A stretch of DNA of 64,000 nucleotides from Psychrobacillus psychrodurans (GTDB taxonomy: Bacteria > Bacillota > Bacilli > Bacillales_A > Planococcaceae). How positions within the stretch are numbered: position 1 is the stretch's first letter; each line of letters begins with the position of its first letter. The stretch lies in assembly GCF_027563345.1 (NCBI RefSeq), contig NZ_JAMKBK010000004.1, one strand, 5' to 3'. The notes beneath the pieces are model-generated. The model saw only the letters and a program-made list of their open reading frames with translations, was not told the origin of the DNA and made no database searches. A program made the translations under genes and the position numbers. Shown piece after piece: positions 1-9,184 of this stretch.

Positions 1-50
1 AGCTCCACTACTGTTTGTTTAAACTCTTGGTTATAACGTTTTTGACTCAT
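1..50 (-). CDS. IS3-type transposase OrfA, N-terminal fragment cut by window edge
   Basis: Reading the minus strand from an ATG at 48-50 gives MSQKRYNQEFKQTVVE, the usual opening of the small HTH protein (OrfA) of IS3-family elements, which binds the IS ends and is joined to the OrfB integrase by frameshifting. Only 16 codons are visible before the window edge, so intactness cannot be judged. The assignment rests on the KRY.xEFKxxVVE pattern and the IS-end-like sequence just upstream. Confidence 0.6.
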   Translation of the reverse strand, partial: MSQKRYNQEFKQTVVE

Positions 51-111
51 ATTACAGACACGACCTTTCGTTAGTTCAATTTTAGTGACTTAACCAAGAT
101 GTGTCCATACA
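1..111 (-). mobile_element. Terminal part of an IS3-family-like insertion sequence
   Basis: The OrfA start is preceded (minus strand) by about 60 bp of leader ending at TGTATGGACAC, read inward from about position 111. IS3 elements begin with TG and have short leaders before OrfA, so 111 is the probable outer end. The exact end and any target duplication cannot be verified because the other end lies outside the window. Confidence 0.45.
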
Positions 112-391
112 TCCATTCTACATTCAATTTAAGCCTATTTATAATATTATAATAAATGAGTCAATTTCATAATTAGTAGGTTTAATTAAGAACAAAAATT
201 ATTACTTAATTATTCGATTTAAAAGTTGAACCTACTGACTGATGCGGGAAGCGTACGCCTGTTTCTCTACGGTTTAGCTAGCATCGAGACACGAAAGTGC
301 GTTGGAGATTCCAATGTTGTTCGGATTTCACTTTTTAATATTTTTTTCAAATTGACTCAAATAGAGATATATATGGAAATGGGGAGTATAA
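112..391. other. Intergenic region, no gene recognised
   Basis: AT-rich DNA between the IS end and the GNAT gene. A less AT-rich patch at about 230-330 has an open frame of about 60 codons, but it has no ribosome binding site, no recognisable protein and overlaps the next gene, so I do not call it. Confidence 0.4.
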
Positions 392-892
392 ATGGTTTGG
401 AAAGCAGATATTGAGTTTGTTAGTAAAGATGGTTTTTATTTAAGTACAGACAAAAAATACTTGGATATTGATATTATCTATAATTTTTTAAGTCAAGAAT
501 CCTATTGGTTAAAAGGAACATCAAAAGAACTAGTAGAAGCATCAATTGACAACTCTATTCTATGCTATGGTGTTTATGATGGCGATCCAACTAAGGGTTC
601 TCCAAAACAAATTGGTTTTGCTCGTGTTGTATCAGATCTTGTGCGATATTCTTGGTTAGGAGATGTCTTTATACTTCCTGAGTATAGGGGGAATGGTCTA
701 AGCAAATGGTTAATGACTATTATTACGGAAAACCCGAAATTGAAAGGCACTAGTTTTCATTTGGCGACAAGAGATGCTCATACACTTTACGAACAATTTG
801 GTTTCAAGTCTGTGGAGAAAAGTGAAGTAAGTATGTCAAGGCCACTTGATTGGGATTCTATTAATGCAATTTACAATAAGGAAATGGTTTAA
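392..892 (+). CDS. GNAT family N-acetyltransferase
   Basis: A 166-residue single-domain GNAT protein, expected to transfer an acetyl group from acetyl-CoA to a small-molecule or protein amine in the cytoplasm. The acetyl-CoA pyrophosphate loop appears as YRGNGLSKWL at about residues 98-107, after the beta-4 strand DVFILPE. The C-terminal half has the LYEQFGFK motif typical of the family end. The ATG at 392 follows GGGGAG with a 6-nt gap. It stands alone between an IS fragment and a decayed transporter, so its substrate cannot be inferred. Confidence 0.8.
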   Translation: MVWKADIEFVSKDGFYLSTDKKYLDIDIIYNFLSQESYWLKGTSKELVEASIDNSILCYGVYDGDPTKGSPKQIGFARVVSDLVRYSWLGDVFILPEYRGNGLSKWLMTIITENPKLKGTSFHLATRDAHTLYEQFGFKSVEKSEVSMSRPLDWDSINAIYNKEMV

Positions 893-901
893 ATCTCTTA
901 T

Positions 902-1104
902 GTACAACATGCAAAATCCATTTCTTTCGCAATTGCTGTTTCATCGAGCATGGCATTTGCAACTCCTGTAACATCTCAACCAATGCGTTAGTAATGACCG
1001 CAGGAGGGTATAAATTCTTTGATTTTATCAAGGCGGGGATTCCCTTACAAATAGTTATATTCATCATCATGATGATTGCATTTCCAATTTTCTTCCCATT
1101 GTAA
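902..1104 (+). pseudogene. Decayed C-terminal end of an SLC13/DASS-type transporter
   Basis: Two overlapping frames together encode the end of a sodium-coupled anion transporter. The first (from 902) reads AVSSSMAFATPVTSQP, matching the conserved SLC13 stretch ahead of the last membrane helices. The other frame continues with NALVMTAGGYKFFDFIKAG, then a hydrophobic helix, and stops at TAA 1102-1104. The switch between frames falls at about 985-995. No start or upstream body is present, so this is a truncated, frameshifted relic that still keeps its terminator. The family call is from motif recognition; the substrate (citrate, dicarboxylate or sulfate) cannot be told. Confidence 0.7.
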
Positions 1105-1112
1105 TTCGAAAG

Positions 1113-1140
1113 GAGTTTCTCTTTAAGAGAGGCTCTTTTT
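1113..1140 (+). terminator. Rho-independent terminator of the decayed transporter
   Basis: A 9-bp stem (GAGTTTCTC with GAGAGGCTC, two G-U pairs) is followed by a T run just after the relic stop codon. A close relative of this hairpin occurs at 9265-9294. Confidence 0.65.
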
Positions 1141-1162
1141 GTTTGGAAATATTCTTCTCCAA

Positions 1163-2413
1163 TCAAGTTGGAGTAATATCCATACCATGATTATTTCTAA
1201 ACTGCCTTGGGGTTAAACCAGTATATTTTTTAAAAGTTTTTATAAAATAACTTTGATCGTTAAAATTTAGCCAAGTACTTATTTCTGAAATTGAATACTT
1301 CGTTAACTCTAATAGTCTTTTCGCTTCATCTATTCGTTGTCGTTGAATATATTCACTTACTGGTATACCAACTTCTTTCTTGAAAAGAGATGATAAATAA
1401 TTAGGACTTAGACTACATATTTTGGCAAGTTGATCAAGTGTAATGTCCCCATACAGATGCTTATAAATATAGTCTTGGCATGTAGTTATTGTTGCAGAAT
1501 ACCTTTCTACATTCAATTGTCGTACTCGCTTTGTATAATCTATTATAGCTTCTTCCATTAAGTTCAATATCGTCTTTAGGCTTCTTAATTCCTCGATTTG
1601 TTGAATATAAAAATCACTTAAGGTAAATGCTGTTTCCTCATTTAAGCCGCCTTCAATAGCAGCCCTGCAGACAAGTGCAACTCCAGTTATCATTAAATTT
1701 TTTTCACTTCTCAAGCGATTTCGTTTCGATAATAAACCCAATTCTGCCTCACCAACAATAGAGTAATCAAAGGTATCTTTTAATTTATCTATACGTCCAT
1801 TTCTAACATAATCAAGCAAAACTCGTTCATATGAAAGATTTGAATGAAAAATGAAATTTCTTCTCCCTTTGGAAAGCTCAAGTTCCAGTTCCTTGGATTC
1901 AATTATGATTACGTTTAAAGATTTATTATTTTGAAGAACAATCGTTTCATCTAACATTTTGCGGTAAGCTAAATAATAAACCAAGAGGCTAGCCGTTAGA
2001 AGTTTTTTCTTATCAATAATTGGTACGGCTTGATAGTAGTCAATGAGCTTCCCTTTGTTTGTATTTCCTTTGAAAATATCCAAGACTTTGCTGATTTCTT
2101 CATCTTCTATTTCTGATTCCAACGTAGGGCCAACAATAATTGACCCTAAAAAAAGATTATTTTCTTTAAGATTGATAAAGAAACAGTTCAGATTTGAATT
2201 CGAGAAGAAAATGGGGAAATCATGTGGATCCTCCTCATAACTATATAACCTAATCTGCTCTTTGAATTGCTCATAGTATGGATTGTTACGCAGTTCATTT
2301 TTTGAAAGTTCATATTCAAACTCACCAAATTGATTGACATAATAAACAGGGATTTGATGGATGTCATAAATGAGCTGACAAATATATTGTAAATCTTCTT
2401 TGAATATTTTCAT
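1163..2413 (-). CDS. AraC family transcriptional regulator
   Basis: A 416-residue DNA-binding regulator. The C-terminal 100 residues (about 312-412) are a two-helix-turn-helix AraC domain: the first HTH is ITLDQLAKICSLSPNYLSSL, the second includes SISEISTWLNFNDQSYFIK, ending in the family signature F.KYTGLTPRQFR. The N-terminal 300 residues are probably a sensor region; I recognise no specific ligand domain. The gene is divergent from the short-chain dehydrogenase at 2561, with 147 bp between them, so control of that gene is the simplest hypothesis. The start at 2413 is preceded by GAGAGGAG on the coding strand. Confidence 0.85.
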   Translation of the reverse strand: MKIFKEDLQYICQLIYDIHQIPVYYVNQFGEFEYELSKNELRNNPYYEQFKEQIRLYSYEEDPHDFPIFFSNSNLNCFFINLKENNLFLGSIIVGPTLESEIEDEEISKVLDIFKGNTNKGKLIDYYQAVPIIDKKKLLTASLLVYYLAYRKMLDETIVLQNNKSLNVIIIESKELELELSKGRRNFIFHSNLSYERVLLDYVRNGRIDKLKDTFDYSIVGEAELGLLSKRNRLRSEKNLMITGVALVCRAAIEGGLNEETAFTLSDFYIQQIEELRSLKTILNLMEEAIIDYTKRVRQLNVERYSATITTCQDYIYKHLYGDITLDQLAKICSLSPNYLSSLFKKEVGIPVSEYIQRQRIDEAKRLLELTKYSISEISTWLNFNDQSYFIKTFKKYTGLTPRQFRNNHGMDITPT

Positions 2414-2560
2414 CTATCTTATATTCTCCTCTCACTTTTTTTACCGTGTGTTTTAATAATATTAAAAAAGTACCATTATACGTAAAATACTACAATATAT
2501 AATTCTTTACACGCAATAATATAGAGGATGTAAGATATTATAACTAAAGGGGAGCTAAAC
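2414..2560. promoter_or_regulatory. Divergent promoter region between AraC regulator and dehydrogenase
   Basis: A 147-bp, very AT-rich gap separates the two divergent starts. It contains several TATAAT-like hexamers, and the dehydrogenase RBS (AAGGGGAGC) is at its right end. A short AATAATAT motif appears twice (about 2456 and 2515). An AraC-type operator is expected here, but I cannot define the bound sequence. Confidence 0.4.
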
Positions 2561-3319
2561 ATGGAATTAACAAACAAGATTGCAGTAGTTACCGGTGCTG
2601 GAAGTGGAATTGGAAGAGCAAGCAGTTTGAAGCTTGCTCAAAACGGCGCAACTGTTGTATTAGTAGATTACAATAAGGAAACAGGGGAAGAAACATTAAA
2701 ATTAATCAAAGAACAGGGCGGAGAGGGAATTTTCTTTCAAGCTGATGTATCTAAAAGTGAAGATGTGCAAAACTATGTAAATAAAGCGTTAGAAGTATAT
2801 GGACAAATAGATATATTTTTCAATAATGCAGGTGTAATCCAAAGGTTCGCGCCTTTCACTACAGTGGAAGAATCTGAATTTGATCGTATTATGGATATCA
2901 ATGTAAAAGGGGTCTTTCTAGGACTGAAATACGTGTTAAAAGTTATGGAAGAGCAAGGAAGTGGATCGATTATTAACACGGCTTCTACAGCTGGAATTCG
3001 ACCAGAGCATAGTGTAGCTGTATATTCTGCAAGCAAACATGCGGTTATAGGATTAACAAAGGGTGCTGCGTTAGAATATGCAAATAAAGGAATTCGGATT
3101 AATGCACTTTGTCCAGGTGGAGTTCAAACAGCTTTAACCGCTGGTGTTGCTGATCAGTTTGCAGAGGGTGGTTACATTCCAGAAGAGATTTCAACTATGA
3201 GAATCGGGCGATATGCTGAACCGAATGAACTGGCTGAAATGGTAGCTTTTTTAGCATCAGACAAAGCAAGTTATATGACTGGTTCGGTTGTTCTTGTAGA
3301 TGGCGGTTTAACATTATAG
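2561..3319 (+). CDS. SDR family NAD(P)-dependent oxidoreductase
   Basis: A 252-residue classical short-chain dehydrogenase/reductase, a cytoplasmic Rossmann enzyme. The cofactor loop is TGAGSGIG (residues 11-18), the structural motif NNAG is at 88-91, and the catalytic Ser-Tyr-Lys set is S142, Y155 and K159 (YSASK). The acidic residue after beta-2 (VDYN, D36) favours NAD over NADP. The C-terminal SYMTGSVVLVDGG is typical of the 3-oxoacyl reductase/glucose dehydrogenase branch. The substrate cannot be read from sequence. It is monocistronic and probably controlled by the divergent AraC protein. Confidence 0.88.
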   Translation: MELTNKIAVVTGAGSGIGRASSLKLAQNGATVVLVDYNKETGEETLKLIKEQGGEGIFFQADVSKSEDVQNYVNKALEVYGQIDIFFNNAGVIQRFAPFTTVEESEFDRIMDINVKGVFLGLKYVLKVMEEQGSGSIINTASTAGIRPEHSVAVYSASKHAVIGLTKGAALEYANKGIRINALCPGGVQTALTAGVADQFAEGGYIPEEISTMRIGRYAEPNELAEMVAFLASDKASYMTGSVVLVDGGLTL

Positions 3320-3679
3320 TCTAGAATTTAAGTGTTTCTCTTTTAGCAATAAGAAATTAGAGACCTATTTCAGCTATCAGGAAAAGGGTGAATTTTATTT
3401 AGTAAAGTTTCTGCTGGGTACAATATTCATCAAACTGACTACACATGCTGGAAGTTTGTTATTCAAATAATGTAAGGAGTTGCTGCGGCAATTCCTTTTT
3501 TTTTATTCTTAAGAAAAACACATTTTGTATATAATATTCTTTCTTAATTAACATTTAATACTTTCTTAAGACTTTGTTTTCAGGGAGTTAAGTATTAAAG
3601 GATACAATATAATTACGTCGACGAATAATAAGTGTAAATTGATAACAGTAGAAATGCTGGGTAATTTGGAGGAATTAAG
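3320..3679 (+). other. Intergenic region holding a terminator and the next promoter
   Basis: There are no coding signals in 3320-3470. A terminator lies at 3474-3504, and the rest is AT-rich leader of the lipoprotein gene with a GGAGG ribosome binding site at about 3668. Confidence 0.5.
3474..3504 (+). terminator. Rho-independent terminator downstream of the SDR gene
   Basis: Stem AAGGAGTTGC pairs with GCAATTCCTT (one G-U) across a 4-nt loop, followed by nine Ts. Confidence 0.8.
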
Positions 3680-4654
3680 ATGAAAAAGCTATTAATATTA
3701 CTAATTGCAAGTATAGGCCTACTTGGAGCCTGTCAATCAAAAACAAACGAGAATGAAAATGCTATAAAAGAGGGAGAAACGCAAAGTAATGAAATTAAAA
3801 CTGCAGAAGAGGAGAACAAGTCAGAAAATAAGGTAACAAATGGACAAGAAATGGCTAGTATTCTTAGTGACACAAATTGGCAAGGAACAAAGGTTTATGA
3901 TAAAAATAATAATGACTTAACAAAAGAAAACACAAACTTCATCGGTCTTGCTAAATATGATTTGAAAACAGGAAGATATGAATTTTTTGATGCTATAACA
4001 AGTGAAAGTCGTGGTGATAAAGGAACTTTCTTTATCACTAATGATGGGACGAAGAGAATATTAATATCAGAGTCGATGAATTACCAGGCTGTTGTTGATA
4101 TAACAGAGTTAAATGAAGATGTTTTTACTTATAAAAGAATGGGAAAAGATGCTAACGGCAGTGACGTAGAGGTATTCGTTGAACATGTTCCTTATAAAGA
4201 GAAAGAACTTTCTTTTACTGATCCTGACAAGCAGTTGAACACTACTACTGGAGATATTGTTAAAGACGTTGATGGAGATAAAGTTTTAGGTAGTACACTT
4301 TGGAACGGAACAAAGGTATTAGATGAAGAAGGCAATGATGTAACAGAATATAATTTAATATTTATAAGTCTGGCAAAATTCGATGACAAAACAAATAAAT
4401 ATGAATTTTTCAACATTGAAACTGGAAAAAGTCGTGGTGATTATGGCTACTTCGATATTGTACACGAAAATAAAGTTAGAGCTCATGTTTCAGTTGGAGA
4501 TAATAAGTATGGTGCCACTCTTGAAATTACCGAACTAAATAATAATAAGTTTACGTATAAAAGAATTGGTAAAGACAAAGATGGCAAGGATATAACCGTA
4601 TTCGTTGAGCATGAATCTTATAAAGGTAACCTTAAACCAACATTTACTATATAG
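3680..4654 (+). CDS. Lipoprotein with two DUF4822-like repeats
   Basis: A 324-residue membrane-anchored extracytoplasmic protein. The N-terminus has a signal peptide and lipobox LLGAC (lipidated C18), then a charged Glu/Lys/Asn linker to about residue 55. Two homologous domains follow (about 60-180 and 205-315), each with the pattern LxxTxWxGTKV, LAKxDxKTxxYEFF, SRGDxG, ITELNxxxFTYKRxGKDxxGxDxxVFVEH. This resembles the DUF4822 family (recognised from memory, moderate certainty). Function is unknown. It precedes a sensor kinase/regulator pair, so a surface role linked to envelope sensing is possible. Confidence 0.8.
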   Translation: MKKLLILLIASIGLLGACQSKTNENENAIKEGETQSNEIKTAEEENKSENKVTNGQEMASILSDTNWQGTKVYDKNNNDLTKENTNFIGLAKYDLKTGRYEFFDAITSESRGDKGTFFITNDGTKRILISESMNYQAVVDITELNEDVFTYKRMGKDANGSDVEVFVEHVPYKEKELSFTDPDKQLNTTTGDIVKDVDGDKVLGSTLWNGTKVLDEEGNDVTEYNLIFISLAKFDDKTNKYEFFNIETGKSRGDYGYFDIVHENKVRAHVSVGDNKYGATLEITELNNNKFTYKRIGKDKDGKDITVFVEHESYKGNLKPTFTI

Positions 4655-4661
4655 TTAAAGT

Positions 4662-4687
4662 GGAACGGTGATTTCCGTTCCCTTTTT
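4662..4687 (+). terminator. Terminator after the DUF4822-like lipoprotein
   Basis: A perfect 7-bp stem GGAACGG/CCGTTCC is followed by CTTTTT. Confidence 0.8.
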
Positions 4688-4767
4688 AGGTTGGCTCAGG
4701 AAGTTGCCACAAAACTTGAATAATTTTTCCTATCAATACGACTATTTTTACTCTTAGGAGGGATTGC

Positions 4768-6264
4768 ATGTCAATCCGTATGAGAATGTTATTATCCTAT
4801 ACAGCCATGTTAGTTGTAACAATAGGGCTTTTTATAATTAGTGGATTGTTGTTGATTTTAGCGATTACAGGGGATATAGGTAGTGTAAAACACTTATTTG
4901 CAAATCATTACACGCATAAGCCGATAACAGCACAAGAAGAAAATGTGTTTTTGGACTTAAAATATCTAGCGAAAAAACAACCAAATCAATTATTAAATGA
5001 AGGTCCTTTAAAGTTATATGATGAAATGTTAAAAGAAGTACCAGCTGGTCTTATTATCCGTAAAGGTGATGAAATGATTTATAAGACAGATACGCTAATC
5101 TCGATAACAAGTGCAAATGACCTTCCTTCCTTTGAGCCTTCCAATATAAATGTTAGAGATACGATCAGTTTTGGAAAATATTATTTTTCTTATGTTAAAT
5201 TTGACTTTTATTATCAAGATAAAGAAGAAGGTAGCATATTTGTCATAAAAAAAGTTAGCCCATATGCAGCATTATCAAAGAATCTATTTCCTATATTAGC
5301 TGGTGTTTTACTCCTTTTATTAATTGTAACTAATGGAATACTTAATTACTTGGTTACTAGAAGTATCGTAAAACCTTTAGATTCATTGAAATTTGCGACA
5401 GAAGAAATAAGTGAAGGAAATTTAAACTTTAAAATGACTGCAATTACAAAGGATGAAATTGGACAGCTTAGTATGGCTTTTGAAGAAATGCGTCAAAAAT
5501 TAAAAGAATCAGTAGACATGCAGTTAAAATACGAAGAAAACCGTAAGGAACTTATTTCAAATATTTCTCATGATTTGAGAACTCCAATTACGGCCATAAA
5601 AGGATATGTAGAGGGAATTAAAGATGGGGTTGCTGATACTCCTGAAAAAATGGACAAATATCTTTCAACGATTTACAGAAGAGCGTCTGATATGGATTCC
5701 CTAATTGATGATTTATTTCTTTTTTCAAAGCTTGATCTAAGAAAGATCCAATTTAACTTTGAAGAAATTAATATTGTTCGTTATATCGAGCACTTCATTG
5801 AAGAACTAAGCTGGGATCTTGAAGAACAAGGTATTCAAGTACAATTGAATGTTCATTTGGATAATTTTCAAGAGTTGGTGATAGCTGATAGGGAAAAGTT
5901 AAGGCGTGTATTAGCCAATATTATTCAAAATTCCATAAAACATATGAAAAATGAAGAAAGGCTTTTACGAATTTCTGTAGCCCATAAAGGTGAAAATATG
6001 GAGATTATAATTAGTGATAACGGCAATGGGATTGAACCTACAGCTCTTCCGTATATTTTTGATCGATTTTATCGCGAGGATAGTGCGCGAAATGTTACAA
6101 CAGGTGGAAGTGGTCTTGGTTTAGCCATTGCAAAACAAATTATTTGTGAGCACGGTGGAGAAATTTGGGCAACGAGTGAATTAGGTAAAGGAACGGACAT
6201 TTACTTCACACTTAAATATGTCAAAAAAAGAGGTGAACGGATTGAAAAAAATTTTAATTATTGA
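4768..6264 (+). CDS. Two-component sensor histidine kinase with HAMP domain
   Basis: A 498-residue membrane sensor. Transmembrane segments lie at about 10-32 and 176-196, enclosing an extracellular domain of about 140 residues. HAMP follows (about 197-250), then HisKA with NISHDLRTPITAIKGY (phospho-acceptor near H268). The ATPase domain shows the N box (NIIQNSIKHM), DNGNGIE, the F box (YIFDRFYRED) and GGSGLGLAIAK. The signal is unknown. The kinase gene comes before the regulator gene and overlaps it by 23 bp, the reverse of the commoner regulator-kinase order, implying translational coupling. Confidence 0.93.
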   Translation: MSIRMRMLLSYTAMLVVTIGLFIISGLLLILAITGDIGSVKHLFANHYTHKPITAQEENVFLDLKYLAKKQPNQLLNEGPLKLYDEMLKEVPAGLIIRKGDEMIYKTDTLISITSANDLPSFEPSNINVRDTISFGKYYFSYVKFDFYYQDKEEGSIFVIKKVSPYAALSKNLFPILAGVLLLLLIVTNGILNYLVTRSIVKPLDSLKFATEEISEGNLNFKMTAITKDEIGQLSMAFEEMRQKLKESVDMQLKYEENRKELISNISHDLRTPITAIKGYVEGIKDGVADTPEKMDKYLSTIYRRASDMDSLIDDLFLFSKLDLRKIQFNFEEINIVRYIEHFIEELSWDLEEQGIQVQLNVHLDNFQELVIADREKLRRVLANIIQNSIKHMKNEERLLRISVAHKGENMEIIISDNGNGIEPTALPYIFDRFYREDSARNVTTGGSGLGLAIAKQIICEHGGEIWATSELGKGTDIYFTLKYVKKRGERIEKNFNY

Positions 6265-6931
6265 GGATGACCCTAGCATTGGAGAATTACAAAGAGATTA
6301 TCTTGTCATTAATGATTATGAGGTTAAGCTAGTTGACTCAGGAAAGGTGGGTCTCGAACAAGCGCTTACGGTTGAATATGATTTGATAATTATTGATCTT
6401 ATGTTACCCCATGTAGATGGTTTTGAAATTTGTAGACAAGTACGGGAAGTAAAGGATATACCGATTTTAATCGTTTCAGCTAAAAAAGAAGATATCGATA
6501 AAATTAGAGGTCTCGGTCTTGGGGCAGATGATTATGTGATTAAACCGTTCAGTCCAAGTGAGCTTGTTGCTAGAGTAAAGGCACACTTAGCGCGCTATGA
6601 CCGTTTAAGTGGTAATAAGCAACAAGATAAACAAGAAATATGTATCAGAGGATTAAGAATTGATGAGACATCACGTAGAGTTTATGTAAATAATAGTGAA
6701 GTCAATTTAACCGGTAAAGAATTTGATCTACTAGCATTTCTTGCGAAGCGTCCAAACCGTGTTTTTAGTAAGGAAGAACTTTTTGAGTTAATATGGGGAC
6801 TTGAATTAACGGGAGATACTACGACTATAACTGTCCATATCCGAAAAATACGAGGAAAAATTGAAATTGACCCTGCAAATCCTCAGTTTATTGAAACTGT
6901 ATGGGGTGCAGGTTATCGATTTTCTGTGTAA
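6242..6931 (+). CDS. OmpR/PhoB family response regulator
   Basis: A 229-residue DNA-binding response regulator, partner of the upstream kinase. The receiver domain has the acidic pocket IEDD, phospho-acceptor D52 (IIDLMLPHVDG) and the switch Lys in VIKPFSP. The C-terminal winged helix ends with TTITVHIRKIRGKIE and VWGAGYRF. I place the start at TTG 6242, six bases after AGGTGA, because translation then begins directly with the receiver strand KKILIIEDD; an in-frame ATG at 6218 would add eight residues inside the kinase gene. Targets are unknown; the flanking lipoprotein genes are candidates. Confidence 0.92.
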   Translation: MKKILIIEDDPSIGELQRDYLVINDYEVKLVDSGKVGLEQALTVEYDLIIIDLMLPHVDGFEICRQVREVKDIPILIVSAKKEDIDKIRGLGLGADDYVIKPFSPSELVARVKAHLARYDRLSGNKQQDKQEICIRGLRIDETSRRVYVNNSEVNLTGKEFDLLAFLAKRPNRVFSKEELFELIWGLELTGDTTTITVHIRKIRGKIEIDPANPQFIETVWGAGYRFSV

Positions 6932-6966
6932 ATATGAAAAATACCTTATAGGAAGAGGAGAAAAAG

Positions 6967-7674
6967 GTGATTTTGAAAAAAGTATTACTTCTATTCATAA
7001 TTCTATTCTTTTTAATAGGGTGTCAAAACACGAAAGAATCGAATGAAATTGACAATTCTCCAGAGGTAGATGGGGACAAAGTGAATGAACAATTTTTTCA
7101 AGCAGCAGAACATGGAAATGTCTCTAAGATTAAGAGTCTATTGGAGTCAGGGATAGATATAAATATTATAGACAATAAGGGTAGAACTGCAGTCATGACT
7201 GCAACTTATGCGAACGATCCAGAAACAGTAAAGGTCTTAATCGATTATGGTGCAGATCTAGACATTCAAGATGATATGGAAAACAATCCTTTTTTATATG
7301 CGGGAGCAGAGGGCTTCATAGAAATTTTAAGGATGACAATTGACGCGGGTGCTAATCCAAACCTTTTAAATAGATACGGTGGTACAGCACTTATTCCTGC
7401 TTCAGAACATGGCTATGTGGAAGTAGTAAGGGAACTTCTAGAGAACACCGATATCGATGTGAATCTTGTTAATAATTTAGGTTGGACTGCCATGATGGAA
7501 GCGATTGTTCTAAGCGAAGGTGGTAAGATACACCAGGAAACAATAGAGTTATTAATTGAACATGGTGCAGATGTGAACATATCTGACTCAAAAGGAGTCA
7601 CTCCACTTCAACATGCGAAAGATAGAGGTTTTGAAGAAATCGAAGAAATACTTCTGCATGCTGGAGCGGAGTGA
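6967..7674 (+). CDS. Ankyrin-repeat lipoprotein
   Basis: A 235-residue exported lipoprotein. It has a signal peptide with lipobox LIGC (C19), a short acidic linker, then about five ankyrin repeats filling residues 45-235; examples are DNKGRTAVMTATYANDPETV and DSKGVTPLQHAKDRGFEEI. Ankyrin repeats bind proteins, so an envelope partner is expected, but none can be named. The gene starts 35 bp after the response regulator, behind an AGGAAGAGGAG ribosome binding site, and may be in the same transcript. The start is GTG 6967; TTG 6973 is the alternative. Confidence 0.88.
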   Translation: MILKKVLLLFIILFFLIGCQNTKESNEIDNSPEVDGDKVNEQFFQAAEHGNVSKIKSLLESGIDINIIDNKGRTAVMTATYANDPETVKVLIDYGADLDIQDDMENNPFLYAGAEGFIEILRMTIDAGANPNLLNRYGGTALIPASEHGYVEVVRELLENTDIDVNLVNNLGWTAMMEAIVLSEGGKIHQETIELLIEHGADVNISDSKGVTPLQHAKDRGFEEIEEILLHAGAE

Positions 7675-7812
7675 TGGAGTTTTGGTAGCTTTTATATTAA
7701 ATAGGTCTTTAACTGTTGCAAATACGGTTTTTGTAGACGCAGTCTGCTCTAGTGGAGTTATTGTAATTTTTGGGTAATTTTATTACAAATGCTTAATGGA
7801 TAGGAGAAGATT

Positions 7813-9030
7813 ATGGAAAACTATTGGATAAAAAACGTTCGACTAGAAAAAGGTTATAAATATGAAAATGGTGTAATTTCAAGCACTTTAACAGAAATCT
7901 GTCATATTCTAATGGAAGATGGCAAGATTAAGAATATTGTTCCTTTCGACACGAATATGAATGACGATCTAATAAAATATGATGCAAACCAAATGCTAAT
8001 GCTACCAACGTTTAAGGAAATGCACATACATATCGATAAAACTTATTACGGTGGTCCATGGAAGGCAATACAACCAGCAACAAGTATTTTTGATAAATTC
8101 GATGAGGAAAAAGAACTACTGCCAAAACTTTTACCAACTGCCCAGTACAGAGCAGAAAAAATATTGGAGACTTTACTTGGTTTTGGTTCGACACATGTAC
8201 GTACTCACTGTAACATAGACCCGGTTATTGGATTGTCAAATCTAGAAGCAACAATGCAAGCACTAGAGAATTTTTCAGGAAAGCTTTCCCATGAAATTGT
8301 GGCTTTTCCCCAACATGGACTTTTACGCTCTAATTCTGTTGCCCAAGTTAGACAAGCATTAAAGCAAGGAGCAACAATAGTTGGTGGTGTTGATCCAGGG
8401 AGTGTTGATGATAATATCGAAAAATCATTACAAACAATCATGGATATTGCAGTAGAAGCAAATGCAGGTATAGATATCCACCTCCATGACAGGGACACGT
8501 TAGGAATGTTAGCTATGAACCGTTTTGCAGATCTCACAGAAGAGGCGAAATGGCATGGAAAAGTAACCGTAAGTCATGCCTTTGGTTTTGCTGGAGAGTC
8601 GAGTGAAGGTTCTGCAGAACTTGCTGAACGCTTTGCTAAGCTAGGTATATCTATTACCTCATCAGTACCTATAGGAAATCTTATTATGCCAATTCCAATG
8701 CTTCGAGAAAAAGGTGTGAAAGTTGAACTAGGAACAGATAGCCTCACAGATCACTGGTCTCCATTTGGCAATGGGGATAATTTAGAGAAGGCTGGACGTT
8801 TAGCTGAACTTTACCACCATGTTGACGAATTATCTCTATCTCAATCGTTAGGCTATATCACGGGAGGTATAACTCCTTTAGATAAGGAAGGAAATCAAGT
8901 TTGGCCACAAGTCGGCGATAAGGCAAGCGTTGTATTTGTTGATGCCAGCTGTTCAGCAGAAGCTGTCGCTAGAAGGTCGAAAAAACGAGTTGTTCTTTTC
9001 AATGGGAATATTGTTTCAGGATCATTTTAA
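7813..9030 (+). CDS. Cytosine-deaminase-like metal-dependent amidohydrolase
   Basis: A 405-residue amidohydrolase-superfamily enzyme, expected to deaminate or hydrolyse a heterocyclic or amide substrate in the cytoplasm. Metal ligands are visible in order: HIHID (H71, H73), HLHDRD (about 220), SHAFG (about 255) and the catalytic GTDSLTDHWSPFG aspartate (about 313). The mid-protein RTHCNIDP block and the GNGD stretch are typical of the cytosine deaminase subgroup. The C-terminal ASVVFVDASCSAEAVA region is the usual small beta-sandwich tail. The gene is preceded by TAGGAGAAG. Substrate is unproven. Confidence 0.82.
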   Translation: MENYWIKNVRLEKGYKYENGVISSTLTEICHILMEDGKIKNIVPFDTNMNDDLIKYDANQMLMLPTFKEMHIHIDKTYYGGPWKAIQPATSIFDKFDEEKELLPKLLPTAQYRAEKILETLLGFGSTHVRTHCNIDPVIGLSNLEATMQALENFSGKLSHEIVAFPQHGLLRSNSVAQVRQALKQGATIVGGVDPGSVDDNIEKSLQTIMDIAVEANAGIDIHLHDRDTLGMLAMNRFADLTEEAKWHGKVTVSHAFGFAGESSEGSAELAERFAKLGISITSSVPIGNLIMPIPMLREKGVKVELGTDSLTDHWSPFGNGDNLEKAGRLAELYHHVDELSLSQSLGYITGGITPLDKEGNQVWPQVGDKASVVFVDASCSAEAVARRSKKRVVLFNGNIVSGSF

Positions 9031-9184
9031 AAAAACTCGTTAACCAAATTAGAACAAGTGGTTCATGTTAAAGAAATCTTCTCTATTGGTCTTATGTGCA
9101 ATCCATAGATTTTTAATCACTTAACAAGCTTAACTCCCACTGCGTGCTTATTGGAAATAACCCGTCAAAATGACTCGCAGTTGG

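Noticed and set aside
226..414. A 62-codon open frame before the GNAT gene
   Set aside because: No ribosome binding site, unconvincing protein, overlaps the well-supported gene at 392.
861..1166. A 101-codon minus-strand frame
   Set aside because: It is the shadow of the transporter relic and terminator on the plus strand and lacks a ribosome binding site.
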